Below, piece by piece: positions 14,225 to 20,927 of a DNA stretch of 32,175 bases. Under the pieces are notes generated by a model that saw nothing but the letters and a program-made list of their open reading frames with translations, made no database searches and was not told the DNA's origin. Where the stretch lies: contig CAKTCK010000021.1 in assembly GCA_934539245.1 (NCBI GenBank), positions 1 through 32,175 on the forward strand, written 5' to 3'. Numbering within the stretch: the stretch's first letter is position 1; the number at the start of each line of letters is the position of its first letter. The DNA is from an uncultured Faecalibacterium sp. (GTDB lineage: Bacteria > Bacillota > Clostridia > Oscillospirales > Ruminococcaceae). A program made the translations under genes and the position numbers.

Positions 14225-15139
14225 TTACTCCGGTTTCTTGATCAGGGAACGGCGGCGGGTGGCATTTTTCAGGATATCGTTTCCGCTGGGTGTGTCGCGG
14301 TCCACCCGGATATTCCGGCTTGCTCCGGCTGCGGCCACTGGGCCGCGCACGTCATGGATGCTGCGCAAACCCTTGGCGTTCCATGTTTTCAGGATGCTGT
14401 TCCAGTACCACAGATCCCGCTTGGGGCCGGCCTGTACGGCGGCTTCCTGCACCATGGCGTCATCGTAGCCGTACACCTCGTACCAGCGTGCAATGGCCTT
14501 GCGCCCGCCCAGCGTCAGCTCCTCGGAGGTGATCTGCAGCAGGTTGCTGACGTATTCCTCGCGGCTCTGGCGCAGCGCTAGCAGCTTTAAGTGTGCGTCA
14601 GCCTGTTCGCCGGTCTCCACGCCTTCGGCGCGCCAGACCTTCAGTTCGTGGGTCACGGCAGCCATGGTGCGCTTGCCCCGGCTTGCCACATAGGCCACAC
14701 AGAGCATCACGGTCTCGGGTGCAAAGCCTTCCTGCACATATAGATTTACCAGCTTTTCCATCTCGGTATGGGTCAGCGGACGGGCAAAGCTGGTCTGTGC
14801 GCAGTCGATCAGGCTGGAGATCATAGGGTCGGTGCGGCTGGCGGCGGCGATCTCCGCCCAGCGCATAGGGGCGGGGGCGCTGGGCTCTGCGCCCGGCGCG
14901 ACGTTTTCCTCGTAGCGTTCCAAAAGCCCCGCACCAGCCCAGAACGCCAGCGCGCTCTCGGCGCTGATGCGGCTGCGCAGCTTGAGGTCGGCGCAGATCT
15001 TGTCCGGGTCGGTCACGCCGGTGGCCAGCACATACAGCGCCACCCGCACATTGTATTCTTCGGCAATGCCCAGCTTGGAGAACACCAGCTGCGGCACGGC
15101 GATGGTATCGCCCTTCAGTTCTTTCAAACGGTAGATCAT
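14225..15139 (-). CDS. dnaD: DnaD-domain replication protein
   Basis: A 304-residue protein with an N-terminal winged-helix-like part (VPQLVFSKLGIAEEYNVRVALYVLATG, residues about 15-42) and two C-terminal DnaB2/DnaD-type domains. The hallmark YxxxIxxxW-like end is visible in RSREEYVSNLLQI...ARWYEVYGYDD and LWYWNSILKTWNAKGLRS. DnaD remodels DNA and recruits the helicase and its loader during primosome assembly. It sits in the middle of the minus-strand operon, 16 bases after the hypothetical gene and 9 bases before the DnaC-like gene. AGGAAA precedes its ATG. Confidence 0.88.
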   Translation of the reverse strand: MIYRLKELKGDTIAVPQLVFSKLGIAEEYNVRVALYVLATGVTDPDKICADLKLRSRISAESALAFWAGAGLLERYEENVAPGAEPSAPAPMRWAEIAAASRTDPMISSLIDCAQTSFARPLTHTEMEKLVNLYVQEGFAPETVMLCVAYVASRGKRTMAAVTHELKVWRAEGVETGEQADAHLKLLALRQSREEYVSNLLQITSEELTLGGRKAIARWYEVYGYDDAMVQEAAVQAGPKRDLWYWNSILKTWNAKGLRSIHDVRGPVAAAGASRNIRVDRDTPSGNDILKNATRRRSLIKKPE

Positions 15140-15155
15140 GGTTTCCTCGTTCGGT

Positions 15156-15524
15156 TTATTCGTTGGCAGTATCCGGCTCGGCGGGCGGCTCCCAAGGGTC
15201 GCAGTCCATCATGTCCGGGCAGTTGTTCCAGCGCTCCAGCTCGGCATCGTAGGCGTCTTTCAGATACTGCGCGGCGGCGGCGCGCCCTTCGTCCGTAAGC
15301 GGAAATACCTCCCGGCGGCGCAGGGCGGGGTCGGTCTTGTCGATCGTCCAAGGCGCGGGCCAGTAATCCACAGTGAGAATTTTTTCCTCTTTGGTGGCAT
15401 CCGCGCCGCCGTCCGGGTCCGGTACGGTGCGTTTGTCCGGGGTAAGCCGGTAACGCAGCCCGGCTTCGTTGCCGCTGTAATCATTCTTGCACAAAAAGTA
15501 GTGCAGCAGGGGAACAAAGATCAT
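15156..15524 (-). CDS. Hypothetical protein heading the dnaD-dnaC operon
   Basis: A 122-residue protein I do not recognise. It starts MIFVPLLHYFLCKND, has an acidic Pro/Asp/Gly middle (TVPDPDGGADATKEEK), a WPAPWTIDKTDPALRRREVFPL segment that resembles a short winged-helix or adaptor surface, then a helix DEGRAAAAQYLKDAYDAELERW and an acidic tail. No signal peptide, membrane span or catalytic motif stands out. AAAGGA lies about 11 bases before the ATG at 15524. The alternative TTG at 15569 would lie only two bases from the predicted RNA start. Its place first in the operon suggests a link with replication initiation, but this is inference. Confidence 0.65.
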   Translation of the reverse strand: MIFVPLLHYFLCKNDYSGNEAGLRYRLTPDKRTVPDPDGGADATKEEKILTVDYWPAPWTIDKTDPALRRREVFPLTDEGRAAAAQYLKDAYDAELERWNNCPDMMDCDPWEPPAEPDTANE

Positions 15525-15544
15525 GGTGCAGCTCGTCCTTTCCG

Positions 15545-15565
15545 GCAAAAGGCGAGGCCTTTTGC
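15545..15565 (-). promoter_or_regulatory. Leader hairpin of the hypothetical-dnaD-dnaC operon
   Basis: A perfect 9-bp stem GCAAAAGGC/GCCTTTTGC with a 3-base loop lies in the predicted 5' leader, between the RNA start (about 15571) and the ribosome site. It could be a protective 5' structure or part of an attenuator; no partner antiterminator is evident. Confidence 0.5.
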
Positions 15566-15577
15566 GCAATCAATTCT

Positions 15578-15605
15578 ATTATAAAGCCGCCGGGATAAAA
15601 TGCAA
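15578..15605 (-). promoter_or_regulatory. Promoter of the hypothetical-dnaD-dnaC operon
   Basis: On the minus strand, TTGCAT (15600-15605) is spaced 16 bases from TATAAT (15578-15583). Confidence 0.75.
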
Positions 15606-15659
15606 TAACTTTTTGTGAAATGCCCCGCAAAAGCTGCCCCGCTTACAGGAAATCCGGCC

Positions 15660-15688
15660 TTGACAGCACCGCGGAAATATGGTAAAAT
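15660..15688 (+). promoter_or_regulatory. tRNA-Thr promoter
   Basis: A perfect -35 box TTGACA (15660-15665), 17-base spacer, TAAAAT (15683-15688). RNA would start near 15695, just over 20 bases ahead of the tRNA. Confidence 0.85.
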
Positions 15689-15716
15689 ATTTCCTGTTGC
15701 AGCAGATGTGCAATGT

Positions 15717-15792
15717 GCTACTGTGGCTCAGCTGGTAGAGCAGCTCACTCGTAATGAGCAGGTCGCCTGTTCGAATCAGGTCAGTAGCTCCA
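15717..15792 (+). tRNA. tRNA-Thr (anticodon CGT)
   Basis: A complete 76-base cloverleaf. The acceptor strands are GCTACTG and CAGTAGC, the D stem is GCTC/GAGC, and the anticodon stem GCTCA/TGAGC holds the loop CTCGTAA with anticodon CGT at 15750-15752. The T arm is GCCTG-TTCGAAT-CAGGT. The 3' CCA is encoded (15790-15792). It reads ACG threonine codons. It has its own strong promoter and terminator, so it is a stand-alone transcript between two minus-strand operons. Confidence 0.95.
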
Positions 15793-15797
15793 AACAG

Positions 15798-15845
15798 AAA
15801 CCCCCGAAAGTTAGCTTGTGAAGCCAATTTTCGGGGGTTTTTGTT
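15798..15845 (+). terminator. tRNA-Thr terminator
   Basis: A 12-bp perfect stem (15798-15809 with 15829-15840), extended inward by a few pairs, and a T-rich tail. It starts six bases behind the tRNA CCA. Confidence 0.92.
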
Positions 15846-15852
15846 TGCGCGG

Positions 15853-15906
15853 AAAAGCAAAGCCGCCGCACCCTGCCCGGAAGCTCCGGCAGCAGAATAC
15901 GGCGGC
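15853..15906 (-). terminator. Probable terminator of the nth-glsB operon
   Basis: On the minus strand a GCCGCCG/CGGCGGC outer stem (15862-15868 with 15900-15906) encloses a CTGCCGGA/TCCGGGCAG inner hairpin and is followed by GCTTTGCTTTT. It is 16 bases past the glsB stop. Confidence 0.65.
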
Positions 15907-15922
15907 ATATTGCAAAAAGTGC

Positions 15923-16249
15923 TTACTTAGAGATCTTCTGCCCAATCCAGATGCAGATGCAGGCACCGATCACCGAGATGGCAAAGGAAGAAAAGCTGCC
16001 AGAAGCGTGGATGCCCAGCAGGCCGAACAAAAACTCGCCCACAAAGCTGCCCAGAACGCCCATCAGGATGTTACGGCCAAGGGAAGTTTCTGTGCCCATA
16101 AAGCGCCCGGCCAGATATCCGGCCAGTGCACCCACCAGCACGCCCACAAAAAGGGAGGCCAGCACGCCTACCAGCGTCAGCAGACCGGTCAGACAGCCCA
16201 CCAGCACGCACAGCAGGGCAACGATCAATAAAATAGTTAAGGTGATCAT
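15923..16249 (-). CDS. GlsB/YeaQ/YmgE family membrane protein
   Basis: A 108-residue, highly hydrophobic, glycine-rich protein of the transglycosylase-associated (GlsB/YeaQ/YmgE) stress family. It has a hydrophobic N-terminal segment, ALAGYLAGRFMG, the RNILMGVLGSFVGEFLFGLLG repeat of small residues, and a C-terminal IGACICIWIGQKI helix, giving three or more membrane spans. Family members rise under general stress, but their activity is unproven. AAGGAGG lies 11 bases before the ATG. It is the second gene after nth (22-base gap), with no promoter seen between. Confidence 0.85.
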   Translation of the reverse strand: MITLTILLIVALLCVLVGCLTGLLTLVGVLASLFVGVLVGALAGYLAGRFMGTETSLGRNILMGVLGSFVGEFLFGLLGIHASGSFSSFAISVIGACICIWIGQKISK

Positions 16250-16271
16250 ATAGGTTATACCTCCTTAAAAA

Positions 16272-16961
16272 TTACGGCTCTGCCTGCTGCCCGGCGGCTT
16301 CGCGGGCAGTGTGGCAGATGTCTTTCAAACAGCATTTTTCGCATTCCGGCTTGCGGGCGTTGCACACCGCGCGTCCGTGCATCACAAAGCGGTGGCAAAG
16401 GTCGCTGCCTTCCTCCGGCGGAATGATCTTCCATAGCGCCATCTCCACCTTCTGCGGCTCCTTGATACCGTCCACAAGGCCGATTTTATTGCACAGCCGG
16501 ATGCAGTGGGTGTCGGTAACGATGGCAGGTTTGCCGAACACATCCCCCATGATGAGGTTTGCGCTCTTACGCCCCACGCCGGGCAGGGCAAGCAATTCGG
16601 CAAAGGTGTCGGGCACCCGGCAGTCGTATTTGTCCCGCAGCATCCGCATACAGGCCGAGATATCCCGCGCCTTGGAGTGCCCCAGTCCGCAGGGCTTGAC
16701 GATGGCTTCAATGTCCTCCGGTTCGGCAGCGGCCAGCGCGGCTACGCTTGGGTATTTTGCAAACAGCTCCTCCACCACGATGTTCACCCGGGCATCCGTG
16801 CACTGGGCGGCCAGCCGCACACTGACCAGCAGCTGCCATGCGTGGTCGTAGTCCAGCGTGCACCCCGCATCCGGGTATTCGGCCTTGAGACGCTGAATGA
16901 CCTCCAGCGCCAGCGCTTTTTTTGCGGTAAGGTCCTCCGGGGCTTTTTTTCGTACCGGCAT
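16272..16961 (-). CDS. nth: Endonuclease III
   Basis: A 229-residue bifunctional DNA glycosylase/AP lyase that removes oxidised pyrimidines. The helix-hairpin-helix is LPGVGRKSANLI with the catalytic Lys132, and the catalytic Asp150 is in VTDTHCIRLCNKIGL, 18 residues later as in E. coli Nth. The [4Fe-4S] loop is Cys200-x6-Cys207-x2-Cys210-x5-Cys216. The ATG at 16961 follows AAAGGAGG. It is divergent from rarA, and a Fur-box-like palindrome lies in the shared upstream region. A plausible promoter on the minus strand is TTACAA (17016-17021), 16 bases, TATGAT (16994-16999). Confidence 0.95.
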   Translation of the reverse strand: MPVRKKAPEDLTAKKALALEVIQRLKAEYPDAGCTLDYDHAWQLLVSVRLAAQCTDARVNIVVEELFAKYPSVAALAAAEPEDIEAIVKPCGLGHSKARDISACMRMLRDKYDCRVPDTFAELLALPGVGRKSANLIMGDVFGKPAIVTDTHCIRLCNKIGLVDGIKEPQKVEMALWKIIPPEEGSDLCHRFVMHGRAVCNARKPECEKCCLKDICHTAREAAGQQAEP

Positions 16962-17038
16962 GAGACAAACCTCCTTTAAAAGGGAATACCTGAATCATAC
17001 CATGTTTGACAGGATTTGTAAATGTTTGCGGAGCATTA

Positions 17039-17057
17039 TCTGAGAATGATTTTCAGA
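17039..17057. promoter_or_regulatory. Fur/PerR-box-like palindrome
   Basis: A 9-1-9 dyad centred on 17048: TCTGAGAAT, G, ATTTTCAGA, with one mismatch between the arms. Its core fits the 7-1-7 Fur box of Firmicutes (TGATAAT-N-ATTATCA) with one difference per half. It ends eight bases before the -35 box of the rarA-fur operon and lies upstream of nth on the other strand. The binding protein is inferred, and the Fur-family product of the same operon is the natural candidate. Confidence 0.6.
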
Positions 17058-17064
17058 AAAGCCC

Positions 17065-17093
17065 TTGTCCTCCTTTTCTAAATGCGCTATACT
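17065..17093 (+). promoter_or_regulatory. Promoter of the rarA-fur operon
   Basis: TTGTCC (17065-17070), 17-base spacer, TATACT (17088-17093). Confidence 0.75.
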
Positions 17094-17133
17094 ATATAAA
17101 AAGTGCCTTGCGGGCAGGGAAGGAGAAACCACC

Positions 17134-18408
17134 ATGAATGAACCACTTGCGCAGCGCCTGCGCCCCAAAACGCTGGCGGATGTGTGCGGGCAGCAGCATC
17201 TGCTGGCCCCGGGACGGGTATTCCGCCGCACCATCGAGAGCGGGCGCATTCCCAACATGATCTTTTACGGCCCCTCCGGCACCGGAAAGACCACGGTGGC
17301 ACGTATCATTGCCGAGAACAGCGGCATGACCCTGCACAAGCTCAACGGCACCTCCTGCGGCACCGGGGATATCAAGGCGGTGCTCAAGGATATCGGCACG
17401 CTGGCAGCGGCGGGCGGCATTCTGCTGTATCTGGACGAGATCCAGTACCTGAACAAAAAGCAGCAGCAGAGCCTTTTGGAGTGCATCGAGGACGGCAGCG
17501 TCACCCTGATCGCTTCCACCACCGAGAACCCCTATTTCTACATTTATAACGCGCTGCTTTCCCGCTGCACGGTGTTTGAGTTCAAGCCCCTTGCCGCAGC
17601 GGACGTGGAGCGCGGGGTGCGCAACGCCGTGCAGCGCCTTTCCGAAGGGGAGCAGGTGCCGGTGTGCATGGACGAGGACGCCTGTGCCTATCTGGCCGAA
17701 AGCGCCGGGGGCGATCTGCGCAAGGCACTGGGCTGTCTGGACTTTGCGGTCACGGCGGCACCGGTGGAAAACGGAGAAAAGCGCATTACCTTAGATATGA
17801 TCCGGCAGGTCACCCGCCGCACCGCCATGCGCTACGACCGGGAGGGCGACGACCACTACGATATCGTTTCTGCCTACCAGAAGTCCATGCGCGGCTCCGA
17901 CCCGGACGCGGCGCTGCACTATCTGGCACGCCTGTTGGAAGCGGGAGATCTGCCCTCTGCCTGCCGCCGCCTGATGGTGTGCGCCTGCGAGGATGTGGGG
18001 CTTGCCTACCCGCAGATCATTCCCATTGTCAAGGCGGCGGTGGATGCTGCCAACATGGTGGGTCTGCCGGAGGCGCGTCTGCCGCTTGCGGATGCAGTCA
18101 TTCTGGTGGCCACCAGTCCTAAATCCAACAGCGCCCACGATGCCATCAATGCAGCCATTGCGGATGTGCAGGCCGGGCGCACCGGTCCCATCCCGCGCCA
18201 GCTGCAAAACAAGCACTTTGACGGCGAGGATGCGCTGGTAAAGGGGCAGAACTACAAATATGCCCACAGCTACTTGAACCACTGGGTACAGCAGCAGTAC
18301 CTGCCGGATGTGCTGAAGGATACCAAATACTACACCTTTGGCGACAACAAGACCGAGCAGGCCGCCCGGGCGTACTGGGCAAAGATCAAAGGGGAAGAAA
18401 ACGTCTGA
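17134..18408 (+). CDS. rarA: Replication-associated recombination protein A
   Basis: A 424-residue AAA+ ATPase of the RarA/MgsA/WRNIP1 family, which acts at stalled replication forks. It has LAQRLRPKTLADVCGQQHLL at the N-terminus, Walker A GPSGTGKT (46-53), Walker B LLYLDEIQYL (Asp101, Glu102), the sensor IASTTENPYF, then the conserved helical tetramerisation region with CEDVGLAYPQI and KSNSAHDAI. The C-terminal LKGQNYKYAHSY-like part (LVKGQNYKYAHSYLNHW) completes the family layout. The ATG at 17134 follows AAGGAG. A Fur-family gene follows after 24 bases, so the two are probably co-transcribed. Confidence 0.95.
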   Translation: MNEPLAQRLRPKTLADVCGQQHLLAPGRVFRRTIESGRIPNMIFYGPSGTGKTTVARIIAENSGMTLHKLNGTSCGTGDIKAVLKDIGTLAAAGGILLYLDEIQYLNKKQQQSLLECIEDGSVTLIASTTENPYFYIYNALLSRCTVFEFKPLAAADVERGVRNAVQRLSEGEQVPVCMDEDACAYLAESAGGDLRKALGCLDFAVTAAPVENGEKRITLDMIRQVTRRTAMRYDREGDDHYDIVSAYQKSMRGSDPDAALHYLARLLEAGDLPSACRRLMVCACEDVGLAYPQIIPIVKAAVDAANMVGLPEARLPLADAVILVATSPKSNSAHDAINAAIADVQAGRTGPIPRQLQNKHFDGEDALVKGQNYKYAHSYLNHWVQQQYLPDVLKDTKYYTFGDNKTEQAARAYWAKIKGEENV

Positions 18409-18432
18409 ACCGTGTAAAAAAGGAGGATGGAT

Positions 18433-18837
18433 ATGCGTTACTCAAAACAGCGGGAGCTTGTCATGCAGACGGTGGAGCGGCTGTGCGACCACCCGACTGC
18501 GGAGGAAATTTACGATAAAGCCGCGCAGGAGTGCCCGAACCTGAGTCTGGGCACCGTATACCGCAACCTGAACAGTTTGGTGGAGGCCGGGCGGGTGCGC
18601 CGGGTGTCCATTCCCGGAAAGGCCGACCGCTTTGACCATACCCTGCCGTGGCACAGCCACCTGTACTGCACCGTCTGCGGCGGCGTGACCGATGCAGATG
18701 TGGACGGAAAACAGGTGATGGAGCTGGTCAAAAACCAGAAGGGCAGGGTGCAGGACTGCGCCGTGGTGCTGCTGGGCGTGTGCGAAGAGTGCTGCCGCAA
18801 GCAGGATGCAGAGGCTGCAGCGGCCAAACAGGCATAA
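18433..18837 (+). CDS. Fur-family metalloregulator (PerR/Fur type)
   Basis: A 134-residue regulator. The winged helix has TAEEIYDKA and LSLGTVYRNLNSLVEAG. The metal sites are H20 in DHPTAEE, RFDHTLPWHSHLYC (Asp and two His, the PerR/Fur regulatory pattern) and a structural zinc site from CTVC and GVCEECC. The HxH-after-RFD layout and the short length suit PerR-like peroxide sensing as well as iron-type Fur; I cannot separate them by eye. The ATG at 18433 is six bases after AAGGAGG; the ATG at 18427 touches the ribosome site. It is the second gene behind rarA, downstream of the Fur-box-like dyad, which suggests autoregulation. Confidence 0.92.
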   Translation: MRYSKQRELVMQTVERLCDHPTAEEIYDKAAQECPNLSLGTVYRNLNSLVEAGRVRRVSIPGKADRFDHTLPWHSHLYCTVCGGVTDADVDGKQVMELVKNQKGRVQDCAVVLLGVCEECCRKQDAEAAAAKQA

Positions 18838-18876
18838 AATTTGCGTGTTTCCTCTTGCTCGCAGCGGCCAAACAGG
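18817..18876 (+). repeat. 16-bp direct repeat spanning the fur stop and the miaB promoter
   Basis: GCAGCGGCCAAACAGG occurs at 18817-18832, in the last codons of the Fur-family gene, and again exactly at 18861-18876, in the miaB promoter spacer. The period is 44 bases, so a small tandem duplication with later drift is likely. Confidence 0.8.
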
Positions 18877-18883
18877 GTATACT
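18855..18883 (+). promoter_or_regulatory. miaB promoter
   Basis: TTGCTC (18855-18860), 17-base spacer, TATACT (18878-18883). The spacer contains a 16-base copy of the end of the preceding Fur-family coding region. Confidence 0.75.
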
Positions 18884-18955
18884 AAAGAGTGTCTTTTATA
18901 AAATAGCAGAAAATAGAGTTTCGCCGCATGGGACTGCCCTGCCCGGCGGAGAAGG

Positions 18956-20347
18956 ATGGTTTTTTTGGAATACATTAACTTTGAACATAATACCGTTGCC
19001 GCCGAGCTGGTGCGGCAGACCTACGACACCCCGCCGCTGGCCTTTGTGCACAGCTACGGCTGTCAGCAGAACGTCAACGACGGCGAGCGCATCAAGGGTG
19101 TGCTGGTAGATATCGGCTACGGCCTGTGCGATAAGCCCGAGGACGCCGACCTGATCCTGTTCAACACCTGCGCCGTGCGCGAGCACGCCGAGCAGCGGGT
19201 GTTCGGCAACGTGGGTGCGCTGAAGGGGCTCAAGGAAAAAAAGCCCGGCCTCATCATCGGCCTGTGCGGCTGCATGGCTAACCAACAGCATGTTGTGGAA
19301 AAGCTGCGCAAGAGCTACCCCTATGTGGATCTGGTGTTCGGCGTGGACGGCATCGACACCCTGCCGCAGCTGGTTGCCCAGAAGTTGCAAAAGCATAAGC
19401 GGGTGCTGCTGGACCCCGCCCAGCGTCCGGTCATCGTGGAGAACATCCCCATCCGACGCGAGAGCGAGTTCCGCGCATGGCTGCCCATCATGTACGGCTG
19501 CGACAACTTCTGCACCTACTGCATCGTGCCCTACGTCCGCGGCCGCGAGAAGAGCCGCAAGCCCGGCGATATCCTTGCCGAGTTCCGCAGCCTTGTGGAA
19601 GCGGGCTATAAGGAGATCACCCTGCTGGGCCAGAACGTGAACAGCTATGGCAAGGGGCTGGAAGAGCAGATCGATTTCTCCGACCTGCTCAACCTGCTGT
19701 GCACCGTGCCCGGCGATTACCATATCCGCTTTATGACCAGCCACCCCAAGGACGCCAGCCATAAGCTCATTGATACCATCGCCGCCCAGCCGAAGCTGTG
19801 CAAGCACCTGCATCTGCCGGTGCAGTGCGGCTCCGACCGGCTTTTGCAGCAGATGAACCGCCACTACACGGTGGAGCAGTATCTGGAGCTCATCGACTAC
19901 GCCCGCAAGACCGTGCCCGGCATCACCTTCTCCAGCGATATCATCGTGGGCTTCCCCGGCGAGACCGAGGAGGACTTTGTAAAAACGCTGGAACTGGTGC
20001 GCAAGGTGGGCTATATGCAGCTGTTCACCTTTATCTACTCCAAGCGCACCGGCACCAAGGCTGCCGAAATGCCGGACCCCACCCCCCGCAAGGAAAAGAC
20101 CGACCGCATGACCCGCCTGCTGGCTACGCAGGACGAGATCGCCATGGCACTGGTCAAGGCGCAGGTAGGGCAGACCGTCCGGGTGCTGGTGGAAGGCTTT
20201 GGCCGCAACGAGGGTACTCTTTCCGGCCGGTTGGACAATAACCTGACTGTGGAGTTTGCCGCCGACCCGGCACTGCTGGGCAGCTATGCGACCGTACATC
20301 TTACCGGAGCCCGCGCCACTGTGCTGCTGGGTGAGCTGGAAGCATAA
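18956..20347 (+). CDS. miaB: tRNA-2-methylthio-N6-dimethylallyladenosine synthase
   Basis: A 463-residue radical SAM methylthiotransferase that adds the 2-methylthio group to i6A37 of tRNAs. The N-terminal UPF0004 domain carries the auxiliary-cluster cysteines Cys36 (SYGCQQN), Cys72 (FNTCAVRE) and Cys106 (GLCGCMAN). The radical SAM cluster is CDNFCTYC (Cys182, 186, 189), and a C-terminal TRAM domain ends near QVGQTVRVLVEGFGRNEG...ATVLLGELEA. It acts on the product of MiaA, encoded about 5 kb downstream. ATG 18956 is used here; a TTG at 18965 has better spacing from AAGGA and would shorten it by 3 residues. Confidence 0.95.
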   Translation: MVFLEYINFEHNTVAAELVRQTYDTPPLAFVHSYGCQQNVNDGERIKGVLVDIGYGLCDKPEDADLILFNTCAVREHAEQRVFGNVGALKGLKEKKPGLIIGLCGCMANQQHVVEKLRKSYPYVDLVFGVDGIDTLPQLVAQKLQKHKRVLLDPAQRPVIVENIPIRRESEFRAWLPIMYGCDNFCTYCIVPYVRGREKSRKPGDILAEFRSLVEAGYKEITLLGQNVNSYGKGLEEQIDFSDLLNLLCTVPGDYHIRFMTSHPKDASHKLIDTIAAQPKLCKHLHLPVQCGSDRLLQQMNRHYTVEQYLELIDYARKTVPGITFSSDIIVGFPGETEEDFVKTLELVRKVGYMQLFTFIYSKRTGTKAAEMPDPTPRKEKTDRMTRLLATQDEIAMALVKAQVGQTVRVLVEGFGRNEGTLSGRLDNNLTVEFAADPALLGSYATVHLTGARATVLLGELEA

Positions 20348-20359
20348 AAAAGTGATTCC

Positions 20360-20374
20360 GGGGCAAACTGCCCC
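20360..20374 (+). promoter_or_regulatory. Small hairpin between miaB and ylbF
   Basis: A 6-bp stem GGGGCA/TGCCCC with a 3-base loop but no T-run. It is more likely a stabilising or processing structure than a terminator. Confidence 0.4.
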
Positions 20375-20407
20375 AGAAAGAATAAAAACAACAAGGAGAA
20401 CCCAATC

Positions 20408-20815
20408 ATGGATTGCATTGATCTTTTCAAGCGTGCTGCTATGGCACTGCAGACCGACCCCCGCTACGTCATTCTGGATCAGGCCCGCAAGGCAAATGAT
20501 AAGGATGAGGAGCTGCAAAACCTGATCGGCGAGTTCAATCTGGCCCGCATGGACCTGAACAACGAGATCGGCAAGAACGAGCGCGACGATGCCCGCATCG
20601 CTGAGCTGAACGAGAAGGTGAACAGCCTTTACGGCCAGATCATGGGCAACGAGGGTATGGTGGCATACAACGAGGCCAAGCGCGAGTGCGAGAACCTGGT
20701 CAACTATATCGACGCCATCATCAACACCGCCATGAACGGCGGCGACCCCATGACCGTGCAGGAGCCTTCTGCCTCCTGCACCGGCAGCTGCTCCACCTGC
20801 GGCGGCTGCCACTGA
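20408..20815 (+). CDS. ylbF: YlbF/YmcA-family protein with a C-terminal cysteine cluster
   Basis: A 135-residue helical protein of the YlbF/YmcA family (residues 1-115: MDCIDLFKRAAMALQ..., LIGEFNLARMDLNNE, then a long amphipathic helix). In Bacillus, YlbF, YmcA and YaaT form the RicAFT complex, which carries Fe-S clusters and tunes RNase Y-dependent mRNA processing. The last 20 residues here hold SCTGSCSTCGGCH, four closely spaced cysteines and a histidine that could bind an Fe-S cluster or zinc. AAGGAG precedes the ATG by 10 bases. It probably shares the miaB transcript and ends at a strong terminator. Confidence 0.85.
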   Translation: MDCIDLFKRAAMALQTDPRYVILDQARKANDKDEELQNLIGEFNLARMDLNNEIGKNERDDARIAELNEKVNSLYGQIMGNEGMVAYNEAKRECENLVNYIDAIINTAMNGGDPMTVQEPSASCTGSCSTCGGCH

Positions 20816-20831
20816 GCAGAGTTTTCATCGG

Positions 20832-20865
20832 AACGCGGCTGTGCAACACAGACCGCGTTTTGTTT
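20832..20865 (+). terminator. Terminator of the miaB-ylbF operon
   Basis: A 12-bp stem with one bulged base (20832-20843 with 20847-20859), a CAA loop, then TTTTGTTT. No convincing promoter is visible between it and mutS (20866-20927), so mutS may use read-through or a weak promoter. Confidence 0.85.
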
Positions 20866-20927
20866 GCACCGGCGGTTACAGCCCGCAAACCGGCTGACGG
20901 AACCATACAAGGGAAAGAGGAAAAACC

